Below, one piece after another: positions 18,864-25,882 of a stretch of 34,511 nt of DNA. The notes beneath the pieces were generated by a model. The model saw only the letters and a list, made by a program, of their open reading frames with translations. It made no database searches and was not told the DNA's origin. Every line of letters begins with the position of its first letter. Position 1 is the first letter of the stretch. The position numbers and the translations under genes are program-made. Source of the DNA: Chloroflexota bacterium (GTDB taxonomy: Bacteria > Chloroflexota > JAHJIN01); the NCBI GenBank assembly GCA_018823415.1, contig JAHJIN010000001.1:1-34511 (forward strand), read 5' to 3'.

Positions 18864-19841
18864 GTGGAAGCCATCCTGAATCGTTTTATCGTCTATATGC
18901 AGGTTCAGCGCAACTCCTCGCCGTATACGGTGCGCAACTATCGCCACGAGATCACCCAGTTTATGACCTATTTGCGCACGCAGGAACAGGTGGAGGATTG
19001 GGGCGCAGTGGACCGGCACATGGTCCGGCGTTTCCTGACTTACCTGGCCGAGGCTGAATATGCCCGGGCCAGCATCGCCCGCAAACTCACCGAGATCCGG
19101 TCCTTTTACAAGTGGATGCAGAACGAGGGCCTGGTACTGGACAACCCCATCCAGGGTGTCTCGACGCCCAAGGCGGACAAACGCCTGCCGGTCTTTTTGT
19201 CGATAGAGGAGACCAAGTTGCTGTTGAGCACGCCCGACACGTCCAAGCCCCAGGGCCAGCGGGACCGGGCTATCATGGAACTGCTCTATGCGGCGGGCCT
19301 GCGGGTCAGCGAGCTGGCCGAGTTGAACATGGGCGACGTGGACCGGACCCAGCGCGAGGTGCGGGTGCTGGGCAAAGGCCGCAAGGAGCGCATCGTGGTG
19401 CTGGGCGAGCCTGCCGTGCGCGCTCTCACCACCTATATCAATGATGGCCGGCTCAAACTGCTCAAGGGCGACCGGGCCGTGGCAGCCTTGTTCCTGAACC
19501 GGTCCGGCGGCCGACTCTCGACCCGCAGCGTCCAAAAGATCCTGGACAAGTACACTCGGCAGTCTGGCCTGAACAAAGTGGTTACGCCGCATGTATTGCG
19601 CCATACCTTTGCCACGCACCTGCTGGATGGCGGCGCGGACCTGCGAACCGTGCAAGAGCTACTCGGGCACGAGCACCTTTCCACCACGCAGATCTATACC
19701 CACGTTACCCAGACCCGGGCGCGCGAGGTGTACGAGGGGGCGCATCCCCGGGCCGGGAAGCGGGGCGCGGAAGCGCGGGAAGGCGATGCGGAGGAGCCGG
19801 TTTTGAAGCAAGATGAACCCGACCCCGACGCGCACGAATAG
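18864..19841 (+). CDS. Xer-type tyrosine recombinase
   Basis: The 325-residue protein has an N-terminal SAM-like core-binding domain (about 1-95) and a catalytic domain with the full tyrosine-recombinase set: Arg147 (AAGLRVSEL), Lys171 (GKGRKER), His243 and Arg246 (HVLRH), His269 (LLGHEHLSTTQIYTHV) and the nucleophile Tyr278. It resembles XerC/XerD/XerA, which resolve chromosome dimers at dif sites. After residue 295 there is an acidic tail of about 30 residues that standard Xer proteins lack. The GTG start follows AAGGAAGG and lies 2 nt after the oxidoreductase stop. No att or dif site and no other mobile genes are seen, so a housekeeping role is more likely than an integrase. Confidence 0.93.
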   Translation: MEAILNRFIVYMQVQRNSSPYTVRNYRHEITQFMTYLRTQEQVEDWGAVDRHMVRRFLTYLAEAEYARASIARKLTEIRSFYKWMQNEGLVLDNPIQGVSTPKADKRLPVFLSIEETKLLLSTPDTSKPQGQRDRAIMELLYAAGLRVSELAELNMGDVDRTQREVRVLGKGRKERIVVLGEPAVRALTTYINDGRLKLLKGDRAVAALFLNRSGGRLSTRSVQKILDKYTRQSGLNKVVTPHVLRHTFATHLLDGGADLRTVQELLGHEHLSTTQIYTHVTQTRAREVYEGAHPRAGKRGAEAREGDAEEPVLKQDEPDPDAHE

Positions 19842-19888
19842 CTGACATCACGTATCACGCATCATCTTTTTGAGAGGAGCACACCCAC

Positions 19889-20998
19889 ATGACTGACCGA
19901 CTCGCCAGACTGCGCAAGACGCTCGCTCGCAAGAATCTGGACGGCATTGTCGTCACCCAGCCGCAAAACATCCGCTACCTGAGCGGCTTTACCAGCCCGG
20001 ATGCCTTGCTCATCATTACCCAGTCAGGCCGGGGCCTGGCCGCGGACAAGGCCCTCCTCGCCACCGACTTTCGCTATTTCGAGCAGGTGGCTGACCAAAG
20101 CCCGCACTTTGAACTGTTGGCGCTCAAGGACAAGCCCCATGAAACCCTGGGCGCTTGCTGGGCCGAGCTGCACGAGCAAGGGCTGTATCGCCTGGCCTAT
20201 GAAAAGACCCACCTCACGGTAGACCGCCACAAGCGCTTTCGCCAGGTATTGCCGCGCCGGGTGCGTTTTCGCGGCACCGAGGGGTTGGTGGAGGACCTGC
20301 GCATGGTCAAAGATGACGCCGAAATCGACGCCATCCGGCGCGCGGTCCTGCTGGGCGACGCGGCGTTTATGGCCGTGGCCCCCCGGCTCAACCCCGGAAT
20401 GACGGAAAAGGCCGTGGCCTGGCAATTGGAGGCCTGGGCGCGCGAACATGGCGCCGAGCGGGCCTCGTTCGAGTTTATCGTGGCGGGCGGTCCCAACGCC
20501 GCCAAGCCTCACGCCGTGCAGACGGACCGGCCCATCCAGGAAGGCGAGCCGGTCACCGTCGATATGGGTGTGGTGGTAGATGGCTATTGCTCGGACATGA
20601 CGCGCACCTTTTGCCTAGGCGAACCCGATAGCAAGTTCCGCGAGATCTGGCACATTGTCCTGGAAGCACAGGAAAAAGCCACGGCCGGCATTCGCGCCGG
20701 CGTCACCGGCCAGGCGATAGACACCCTCGCCCGGGACGTCATCGCCCAGGCCGGCTATGGCGAAAACTTTGGTCACGGGCTGGGCCATGGCGTGGGCCTA
20801 GCCGTGCACGAGGCCCCCGGCCTGAGCCAGCGCTATCCCAAGCCCCTGCCGGCTGGCAGCGTCGTCACCGTCGAGCCGGGCATCTATCTCACCGGCTGGG
20901 GCGGCGTTCGCATCGAAGACATGGTGGTGGTGCGGGCCAATGGCGCGGAGGTGCTCACCACCACACCCAAGACCTTGACCAATCAACTGACCAAATAA
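19889..20998 (+). CDS. pepQ: Xaa-Pro aminopeptidase/dipeptidase (M24)
   Basis: The 369-residue metallopeptidase of the pita-bread fold releases residues ahead of proline. The N-terminal creatinase-like domain occupies about residues 1-130. Metal ligands are Asp225 and Asp236 (VTVDMGVVVDGYCSDMTR), His300 (GHGLGHGVG), Glu329 (TVEPGIYL) and Glu343 (RIEDM). The ATG at 19889 follows GAGAGGAG. It is directly followed by efp, a pairing kept in many bacteria, where both genes deal with proline: one with peptides, the other with polyproline translation. PepQ (dipeptidase) and PepP-type activity are hard to tell apart here. Confidence 0.94.
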   Translation: MTDRLARLRKTLARKNLDGIVVTQPQNIRYLSGFTSPDALLIITQSGRGLAADKALLATDFRYFEQVADQSPHFELLALKDKPHETLGACWAELHEQGLYRLAYEKTHLTVDRHKRFRQVLPRRVRFRGTEGLVEDLRMVKDDAEIDAIRRAVLLGDAAFMAVAPRLNPGMTEKAVAWQLEAWAREHGAERASFEFIVAGGPNAAKPHAVQTDRPIQEGEPVTVDMGVVVDGYCSDMTRTFCLGEPDSKFREIWHIVLEAQEKATAGIRAGVTGQAIDTLARDVIAQAGYGENFGHGLGHGVGLAVHEAPGLSQRYPKPLPAGSVVTVEPGIYLTGWGGVRIEDMVVVRANGAEVLTTTPKTLTNQLTK

Positions 20999-21030
20999 CC
21001 CGCACTTGGCCCATTTCCACAGGAGGATCT

Positions 21031-21594
21031 ATGATCACGACTGGCGAACTGAAAAAAGGACTCACCATCGAGATGGATGGCGAGTTGTACCGCATTCTGG
21101 ACTGGCAGCATATCAAGATGGCCCGGGGCAGCGCCCAGGTGCGCATGAAGCTGCGCAACTTGCGCTCCGGATCTACCATCAACCACACCTGCCAGGCCGG
21201 CTCGCGGTTTGGCCGCGCCCGGCTGGACCGCGCTCACGTGCAATATCTGTACCACGACGCCGACCGCGACCTGTACTATTTCATGGACACAGATACGTTC
21301 GAACAGTTCCCCATGAACCCGGTCGACCTGGAAGGCACCGTGGACTATCTCAAGGACAACTTGGAGCTGGACGTGTTGAGCTATGATGGCGAGCCCATCG
21401 AGGTTGAACTGCCCATCACCGTAGACCTGCAAGTGATCGAGACCGAGCCAGGCTTCAAGGGCGACACCGCCACCGGCGGCACCAAGGCCGCCACCGTCGA
21501 GACCGGGCTGGTGGTCCAGGTGCCCCTGTTCATCGAGATCGGCGACGTGATCCGTCTGGACACGCGCTATGGCACCTATAACGAGCGCGTCTAG
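21031..21594 (+). CDS. efp: Elongation factor P
   Basis: The 187-residue three-domain beta-barrel protein helps ribosomes pass polyproline stretches. Domain I has the loop HIKMARGSAQVRMKLRNLRSG; the residue at the tip that touches the P-site tRNA is Arg32, not the Lys34-type lysine modified by EpmA/B. Arginine here is known from EF-Ps rhamnosylated by EarP, but the flanking residues (Met30, Ala31) differ from that group, and no earP-like gene is in the window. The C-terminal ending IEIGDVIRLDTRYGTYNERV is intact. The ATG follows AGGAGG. It is probably co-transcribed with pepQ. Confidence 0.97.
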   Translation: MITTGELKKGLTIEMDGELYRILDWQHIKMARGSAQVRMKLRNLRSGSTINHTCQAGSRFGRARLDRAHVQYLYHDADRDLYYFMDTDTFEQFPMNPVDLEGTVDYLKDNLELDVLSYDGEPIEVELPITVDLQVIETEPGFKGDTATGGTKAATVETGLVVQVPLFIEIGDVIRLDTRYGTYNERV

Positions 21595-21612
21595 TCTGCC
21601 AAAGGATACCCT

Positions 21613-22959
21613 GTGGATCTGGCGATTTTCGTCATCCTGCCGTTCCTGGCCGTCATTCCCATCTATCTCTTGCGGCGCATTCGCCTGCTGGCCGTGGGGC
21701 TGTCGTTGGGCGTCCTGGCGGCCCAGGCCGGTGCGCTGCAGAACATCCCGCTGGACCGGCAGGCCGAGTTTCTGAACATCGCGATCGTGCTTGATGTGCC
21801 CACCCGGGCTTTGTTGCTGCTGACGCTGGCCGTCAGCGCGTTTCTGCTGCTGGTGGCCTGGCGCACGGCCACCGATGAGCTACTGCCGGCCGTGGTCCCG
21901 GCGCTCATCGCCCTGGCCGGCCTGGCCCTGATGGCTCAGGATACGATGGTGGCCGGCACGCTGCTCATCCTCTATGCCCTGGGTGCCCTGGTGCTGGTGC
22001 CGCGCGGCGCTCCCGATGGTAGCGCGCCGGCCCTCAAGCCCCTGGTCATCATCGCCCCGGCCTTTGTGTGTTTCGTCCTGGCCGCCGGCTGGGAGCAAAC
22101 GTATCAGCTCAACCCCGATTTCACCTATCTTCAGGAACGCATGGCCATCGTTTGGGCGTTGGCCTTTGCCGCCATCATGGCCGTGATCCCGTTTCACCTT
22201 GTGGTGCCCAGCCTGGGCCAGGGCCGTATCACCGGGCTGGTGTATGCGCTGTTCCTGGTAGACGGCATTGCCCTGATCCAGATGTTGCGCCTGCTGGGCA
22301 GCCGGCCCTGGCTGCCCGAACTGACCATGCCCTGGCTGACGACGGCCGGCGTGCTCATGGTCCTTATCGGCGGTGTGCTGGCCGTGGGACAGAACCGCCT
22401 GGGCCGCATCGTGGCCTATGCGGTGGTGGCCGACCTGGGCTGGCTGCTGGTGGGTGTGGGTACTGCCACCAGCCTGGGACTGACCGGCGCGGTCTTGCAC
22501 GTCGGCAGCCGCATCCTCGTGCTGGCCTTGCTGGGCGGTGTGGTGGCCATCGTTCGCCGCCATGTGCCGGATGACCGGCTCGACGACCTGCACGGGCTGG
22601 CGCGTGTCATGCCCTGGACCACCGGTGCCCTGGTGGTGGGGGTGTTAGCTCTGGCCGGCCTGCCGCCCACGTTGACCTTTGTGAGCCGGCTGTTGGTGCT
22701 AGAGGCCGCGTTGCAGCACGACCCGGCGCTGGTGGCCGGGTTGCTCGTCGGCATGGCCGGCGTCGTCGTGGCCGGTGTGCGCGTCATCGGCGCGCTTCTG
22801 ACCGGGCCGCGCCGTGCTGTCACTGCCGCTCGCGGCGAGCCGGGTGCCGTCTGGGTCCTGGCACTGGCCCTGACCCTGCTGGCCCTGGGCGTGTATCCCA
22901 ACCCTCTGCTGGATACTGCGTACAGCATCGCCCAGCGCCTAGCCTTTTTCAACGGGTGA
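21613..22959 (+). CDS. Orphan NuoN/MrpD-like antiporter-type membrane protein
   Basis: The 448-residue protein is almost wholly hydrophobic, with about 12-14 predicted helices. The pattern around IVWALAFAAIMAVIPFHLVV, followed by GLVYALFLVDGIALIQML, recalls the proton-translocating antiporter domain of complex I subunits NuoL/M/N and Mrp antiporters, where this segment reads like FKxxxxPFHxWLPDAH. The usual conserved Lys and Glu of the channel are not obvious, and the usual HxWLP is altered, so activity is uncertain. It stands alone, without other complex I or Mrp genes. The GTG start 18 bp after efp has an AAAGGAT box. Function cannot be named from sequence. Confidence 0.65.
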   Translation: MDLAIFVILPFLAVIPIYLLRRIRLLAVGLSLGVLAAQAGALQNIPLDRQAEFLNIAIVLDVPTRALLLLTLAVSAFLLLVAWRTATDELLPAVVPALIALAGLALMAQDTMVAGTLLILYALGALVLVPRGAPDGSAPALKPLVIIAPAFVCFVLAAGWEQTYQLNPDFTYLQERMAIVWALAFAAIMAVIPFHLVVPSLGQGRITGLVYALFLVDGIALIQMLRLLGSRPWLPELTMPWLTTAGVLMVLIGGVLAVGQNRLGRIVAYAVVADLGWLLVGVGTATSLGLTGAVLHVGSRILVLALLGGVVAIVRRHVPDDRLDDLHGLARVMPWTTGALVVGVLALAGLPPTLTFVSRLLVLEAALQHDPALVAGLLVGMAGVVVAGVRVIGALLTGPRRAVTAARGEPGAVWVLALALTLLALGVYPNPLLDTAYSIAQRLAFFNG

Positions 22960-22962
22960 CAT

Positions 22963-23754
22963 ATGCGCTATGCTATCGTATCTGATATTCACGCCAACCT
23001 GGCTGCCCTGCGGGCCGTGTTGGACGACCTGGGCACCATCGAGCGGTTGTGGTGCCTGGGCGACGTGGTGGGTTATGGGCCGGACCCCAACGAATGTATC
23101 GGCCTGCTGCGCAGCCTGCCGCACATTGCCGTGGCCGGCAATCACGACTGGGGCGTCATCGGCGAGATCCCACTGTCTGAATTCAACAACGACGCGCGCC
23201 AGGCCTGCGAGTGGACGCGCGAGCAACTCACGCCGGCCAACGTCGACTATTTGAGCCAGCTTCCCACCACCATCGTGCAAAGTGACTTTACCCTGGTCCA
23301 CGGCAGCCCCCGCGAGCCGGTGTGGGAATATCTGCTCTACCCGCGCGCGGCCCAGCAGAACTTTGGGCACTTTCAGACCCCTTATTGCCTGGTGGGTCAT
23401 ACCCACGTGCCCACGGTGTTCCAGGGGCCGGCGCTGATCGGCCGGGTGGATGGGTCTGTCACGCGTCCTTTTCACCAGATGCTGGGGCTGGGCCAGGCTG
23501 AATCGGAACTGCCCGAAGCCCTGATCCGGCCCGAAGCGCCCCTGCAATTGGGCCAGCGGCGGCTTATCATCAACCCGGGCAGTGTGGGCCAGCCCCGGGA
23601 CGGCAGCCCATCGGCCAGCTATGCCATCTATGACTCGAACCGGCAGACCATCGAATATCACCGTGTGCCCTATCCCGTCGAGGAGACCCAGGCCCGCATG
23701 CAAGCTGCTGGCCTGTCGGAGCGACTGATCAACCGTCTGAGCCAGGGTTGGTAA
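22963..23754 (+). CDS. Calcineurin-like metallophosphoesterase
   Basis: The 263-residue enzyme has all metal-binding motifs of the family in order: DIHAN (DxH), GDVVGYGPDPNE (GDxxxxGP), GNHDWG (GNHD), HGSP and GHTHVP (GHxH). Relatives include YfcE-type phosphodiesterases and diadenosine tetraphosphatases; the GYGPDPNEC form is common in small bacterial members of unknown substrate. It begins 3 nt after the upstream membrane protein gene stops, with no clear ribosome binding site, so translation may be coupled. Confidence 0.92.
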   Translation: MRYAIVSDIHANLAALRAVLDDLGTIERLWCLGDVVGYGPDPNECIGLLRSLPHIAVAGNHDWGVIGEIPLSEFNNDARQACEWTREQLTPANVDYLSQLPTTIVQSDFTLVHGSPREPVWEYLLYPRAAQQNFGHFQTPYCLVGHTHVPTVFQGPALIGRVDGSVTRPFHQMLGLGQAESELPEALIRPEAPLQLGQRRLIINPGSVGQPRDGSPSASYAIYDSNRQTIEYHRVPYPVEETQARMQAAGLSERLINRLSQGW

Positions 23755-23833
23755 GCGGCGGAACCTTTTCAGCCGGCGCGCCGTCTAGTAGGCGCTCGTG
23801 AATGAGCGAATGCCATATCCAAGGAGGAGCGCC

Positions 23834-24769
23834 ATGAAACACCTGAGAGGATTGCTGGTTCTATTGACCATTGCCTTGTTGCTGGGGGCAATGGGGGTGC
23901 AGTGTGCCGGGGCAGCACCGGTGGCACAGCCCACGATGGTTGCCGGCTATGCCCCGGCCCCCTCGGCCGGGGAACGCGCCGCCGTCGGCAAGGTCAATCA
24001 GCCCGGTATCGGCGGCGGTGAGGCCGACACCACCCTGACCGGCGCGGATGGCAACGTCCAGCCCATGATCATCAAGACCGCCGAGTTGTCGCTGCGGGTG
24101 CCCGACACCAAGACCGGCCTCAACGATGTCACGCGTCTGGCGACCGAGGCCGGGGGCCACGTCTCCAGCTCGGGCACGCGCAAGGACGGCCAGCAGCTCG
24201 TGGCTACTGTCGTCATCCGGGTCCCGGCCACTGCCTTTGAGACGGTGCTGGAAAAGCTCCGCGCCCTGGGCGACGTGCAGGCCGATTCCGTTTCGGGGCA
24301 GGACGTCACCGGCGAGTATACCGACCTAGCCGCGCGCCTCAAGAACCTGGAGGCCGCCGAAACCGAACTGTTGGCAATCATGACCGAGATCCGCGAAAAG
24401 GGTGGCAAGGCCGAGGACGTGCTGGCCGTTTATCGCGAGATCACGAACATTCGCGGCGAGATTGAGGCCATCAAGGGCCGGATGAAATACCTGGCGGACC
24501 AATCTGCCATGTCCACCATCACCGTGTACCTGGCGCCGCAGGTGGCCGAGGTCCAGGTGGTACCGGGCGGTTGGTACCCGGACAAGACGCTCAAAGACGC
24601 CGTTTCGGCGCTGGTTTCCGTGTTGCAGGCCCTCATCAACATGAGCATCTGGCTGGTTGTGTTCTCGGTTTGCCTGCTGCCGTTCGTCATCGTGGCCGGC
24701 CTGGTACTGCTCGTCGTCTGGCTTCGCCGGCGCCGCACCCGGCGCGCCGTGCCCGGCGATAATCATTGA
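23834..24769 (+). CDS. DUF4349 membrane-anchored (lipo)protein, copy 1
   Basis: This 311-residue protein has an N-terminal signal ending in GAMGVQC, a low-complexity spacer, the DUF4349 domain (about 75-250) with the coiled-coil segment YTDLAARLKNLEAAETELLAIM, and one strong C-terminal membrane helix (about 270-298) followed by an Arg-rich stop-transfer tail. It is likely anchored outside the membrane. DUF4349 proteins are found in many Gram-positive-like and Chloroflexota genomes; their function is not established. The start at 23834 follows AAGGAGGAGC; an in-frame ATG at 23798 lacks this. It is a tandem paralogue of the next gene. Confidence 0.88.
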   Translation: MKHLRGLLVLLTIALLLGAMGVQCAGAAPVAQPTMVAGYAPAPSAGERAAVGKVNQPGIGGGEADTTLTGADGNVQPMIIKTAELSLRVPDTKTGLNDVTRLATEAGGHVSSSGTRKDGQQLVATVVIRVPATAFETVLEKLRALGDVQADSVSGQDVTGEYTDLAARLKNLEAAETELLAIMTEIREKGGKAEDVLAVYREITNIRGEIEAIKGRMKYLADQSAMSTITVYLAPQVAEVQVVPGGWYPDKTLKDAVSALVSVLQALINMSIWLVVFSVCLLPFVIVAGLVLLVVWLRRRRTRRAVPGDNH

Positions 24770-24796
24770 ACCCAAACCCGCGTCAGCCTGTATAAT
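24766..24796 (+). promoter_or_regulatory. Possible promoter for DUF4349 copy 2
   Basis: A perfect TATAAT (24791-24796) lies 27 bp before the gene start. The best -35, TTGAAC (24766-24771), is 19 bp away, longer than usual, and overlaps the stop codon of copy 1. Confidence 0.45.
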
Positions 24797-24822
24797 GTGT
24801 ATCATCTCTGAGGAGGGAGGAC

Positions 24823-25812
24823 ATGAAACGCTTGAAACCATTGATGGCGTTGCTGGCGCTGGCCGTGATCCTGGGGATGTTGGGCGCGGCCCAGTGCGCG
24901 CCGGCAGCGCAACCACGGGTAGCCGCCCAGCCGACCGGGGCACCGGCGGCACCCACCAGGGCCCCGGAACCCACCCCGGCGCCGGGCGCAGCACCGGCCT
25001 CGGGCGAAGGTGGGGACGATGCCGGCGGCCCCACCGCCCCCGGCGCGGCCAGCCAATCCACGCCGCCCATGATCATCAAGACTGCCACCATGACCCTGGT
25101 GGTGCCGGACGTGGAAAACAGCCTCGATGACCTGACGCGCATCGCGGCCACAGCCGGCGGCTATATCGTCACCAGCCAGACCCAGATGCGCGACGACCAG
25201 GTGTATGCCTCGGTGGTGCTGCGCGTGCCGGTGAGCGGCTTTGAGGCCACCCTGGAACGCGTGCGCGCCCTGGCCCGCGAGATCCGCACCTACCGCGTCG
25301 CAGGCACCGACGTCACCGGCGAATACGTGGACCTGCAATCGCGGGTCAAGCACCTGCAGGCCGTGGAACAAGAGCTTTTGGCGATCATGACCGAGGTGCG
25401 TCAAAAGTCCGACAGCGCCGAAGAGGTGCTCAAGATCTATGACCGCATCCTGACGGTGCAGGCCGAGATCGAGACGGCCAAAGGGCGCATGGAGTACCTG
25501 TCTAACCAGGCTACCTTTTCCACCATCACGGTGGATCTGGAACCGGTCATAGAGCCAGCACCCACGCCGACGCCCACGCCCACTGCCACACCCACGCCGA
25601 CCCCGACGCCGGCGGTCTGGTACCCGGACGAGACCCTGAACGACGCCGTGTCCAGTTGGGTGACCGTGGTGCAGGCTTTCATCGACCTGGGTATCTGGCT
25701 CTCGGTCTATGGTACCTGTCTGATCCCGCTGGCCGTGGTGCTGGGCGTGGTCTTGCTCATCTGGTACCTGATGCGCCGGCGTCAGGCCCGGGCCAAAAAG
25801 GCCGCGCCATAA
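24823..25812 (+). CDS. DUF4349 membrane-anchored (lipo)protein, copy 2
   Basis: This 329-residue paralogue of the preceding gene has the same order: a signal ending in GAAQC, an Ala/Pro-rich spacer (about 25-80), the DUF4349 domain with YVDLQSRVKHLQAVEQELLAIM, a Pro-Thr repeat linker (about 245-264), then WYPDETLNDAV, which matches WYPDKTLKDAV in copy 1, and a C-terminal membrane helix with a basic tail. The Pro-Thr linker is absent from copy 1. The ATG follows GAGGAGGGAGG. The pair probably arose by tandem duplication and may form a membrane complex; that is inference. A terminator hairpin follows. Confidence 0.88.
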   Translation: MKRLKPLMALLALAVILGMLGAAQCAPAAQPRVAAQPTGAPAAPTRAPEPTPAPGAAPASGEGGDDAGGPTAPGAASQSTPPMIIKTATMTLVVPDVENSLDDLTRIAATAGGYIVTSQTQMRDDQVYASVVLRVPVSGFEATLERVRALAREIRTYRVAGTDVTGEYVDLQSRVKHLQAVEQELLAIMTEVRQKSDSAEEVLKIYDRILTVQAEIETAKGRMEYLSNQATFSTITVDLEPVIEPAPTPTPTPTATPTPTPTPAVWYPDETLNDAVSSWVTVVQAFIDLGIWLSVYGTCLIPLAVVLGVVLLIWYLMRRRQARAKKAAP

Positions 25813-25842
25813 TGCGCCCATCAATTCGCTGACCGATCCCAT

Positions 25843-25866
25843 CGAGGCGGGACTATTCCCGCCTCG
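25843..25866 (+). terminator. Hairpin terminator after DUF4349 pair
   Basis: A perfect 9-bp GC-rich stem (CGAGGCGGG at 25843-25851 with CCCGCCTCG at 25858-25866) encloses a 6-nt loop. It is followed by TATCTTCTC, a poor T tract, so termination may be incomplete. Confidence 0.6.
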
Positions 25867-25882
25867 TATCTTCTCAACCTAC

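Noticed and set aside
18864..19841. The tyrosine recombinase as the mark of an integrated element
   Set aside because: No att repeats, tRNA, phage or plasmid genes or change in base composition are seen nearby; housekeeping genes flank it on both sides.
25557..25614. A short Pro-Thr coding repeat as a microsatellite
   Set aside because: It stays in frame and codes for a typical extracellular stalk in the DUF4349 protein.
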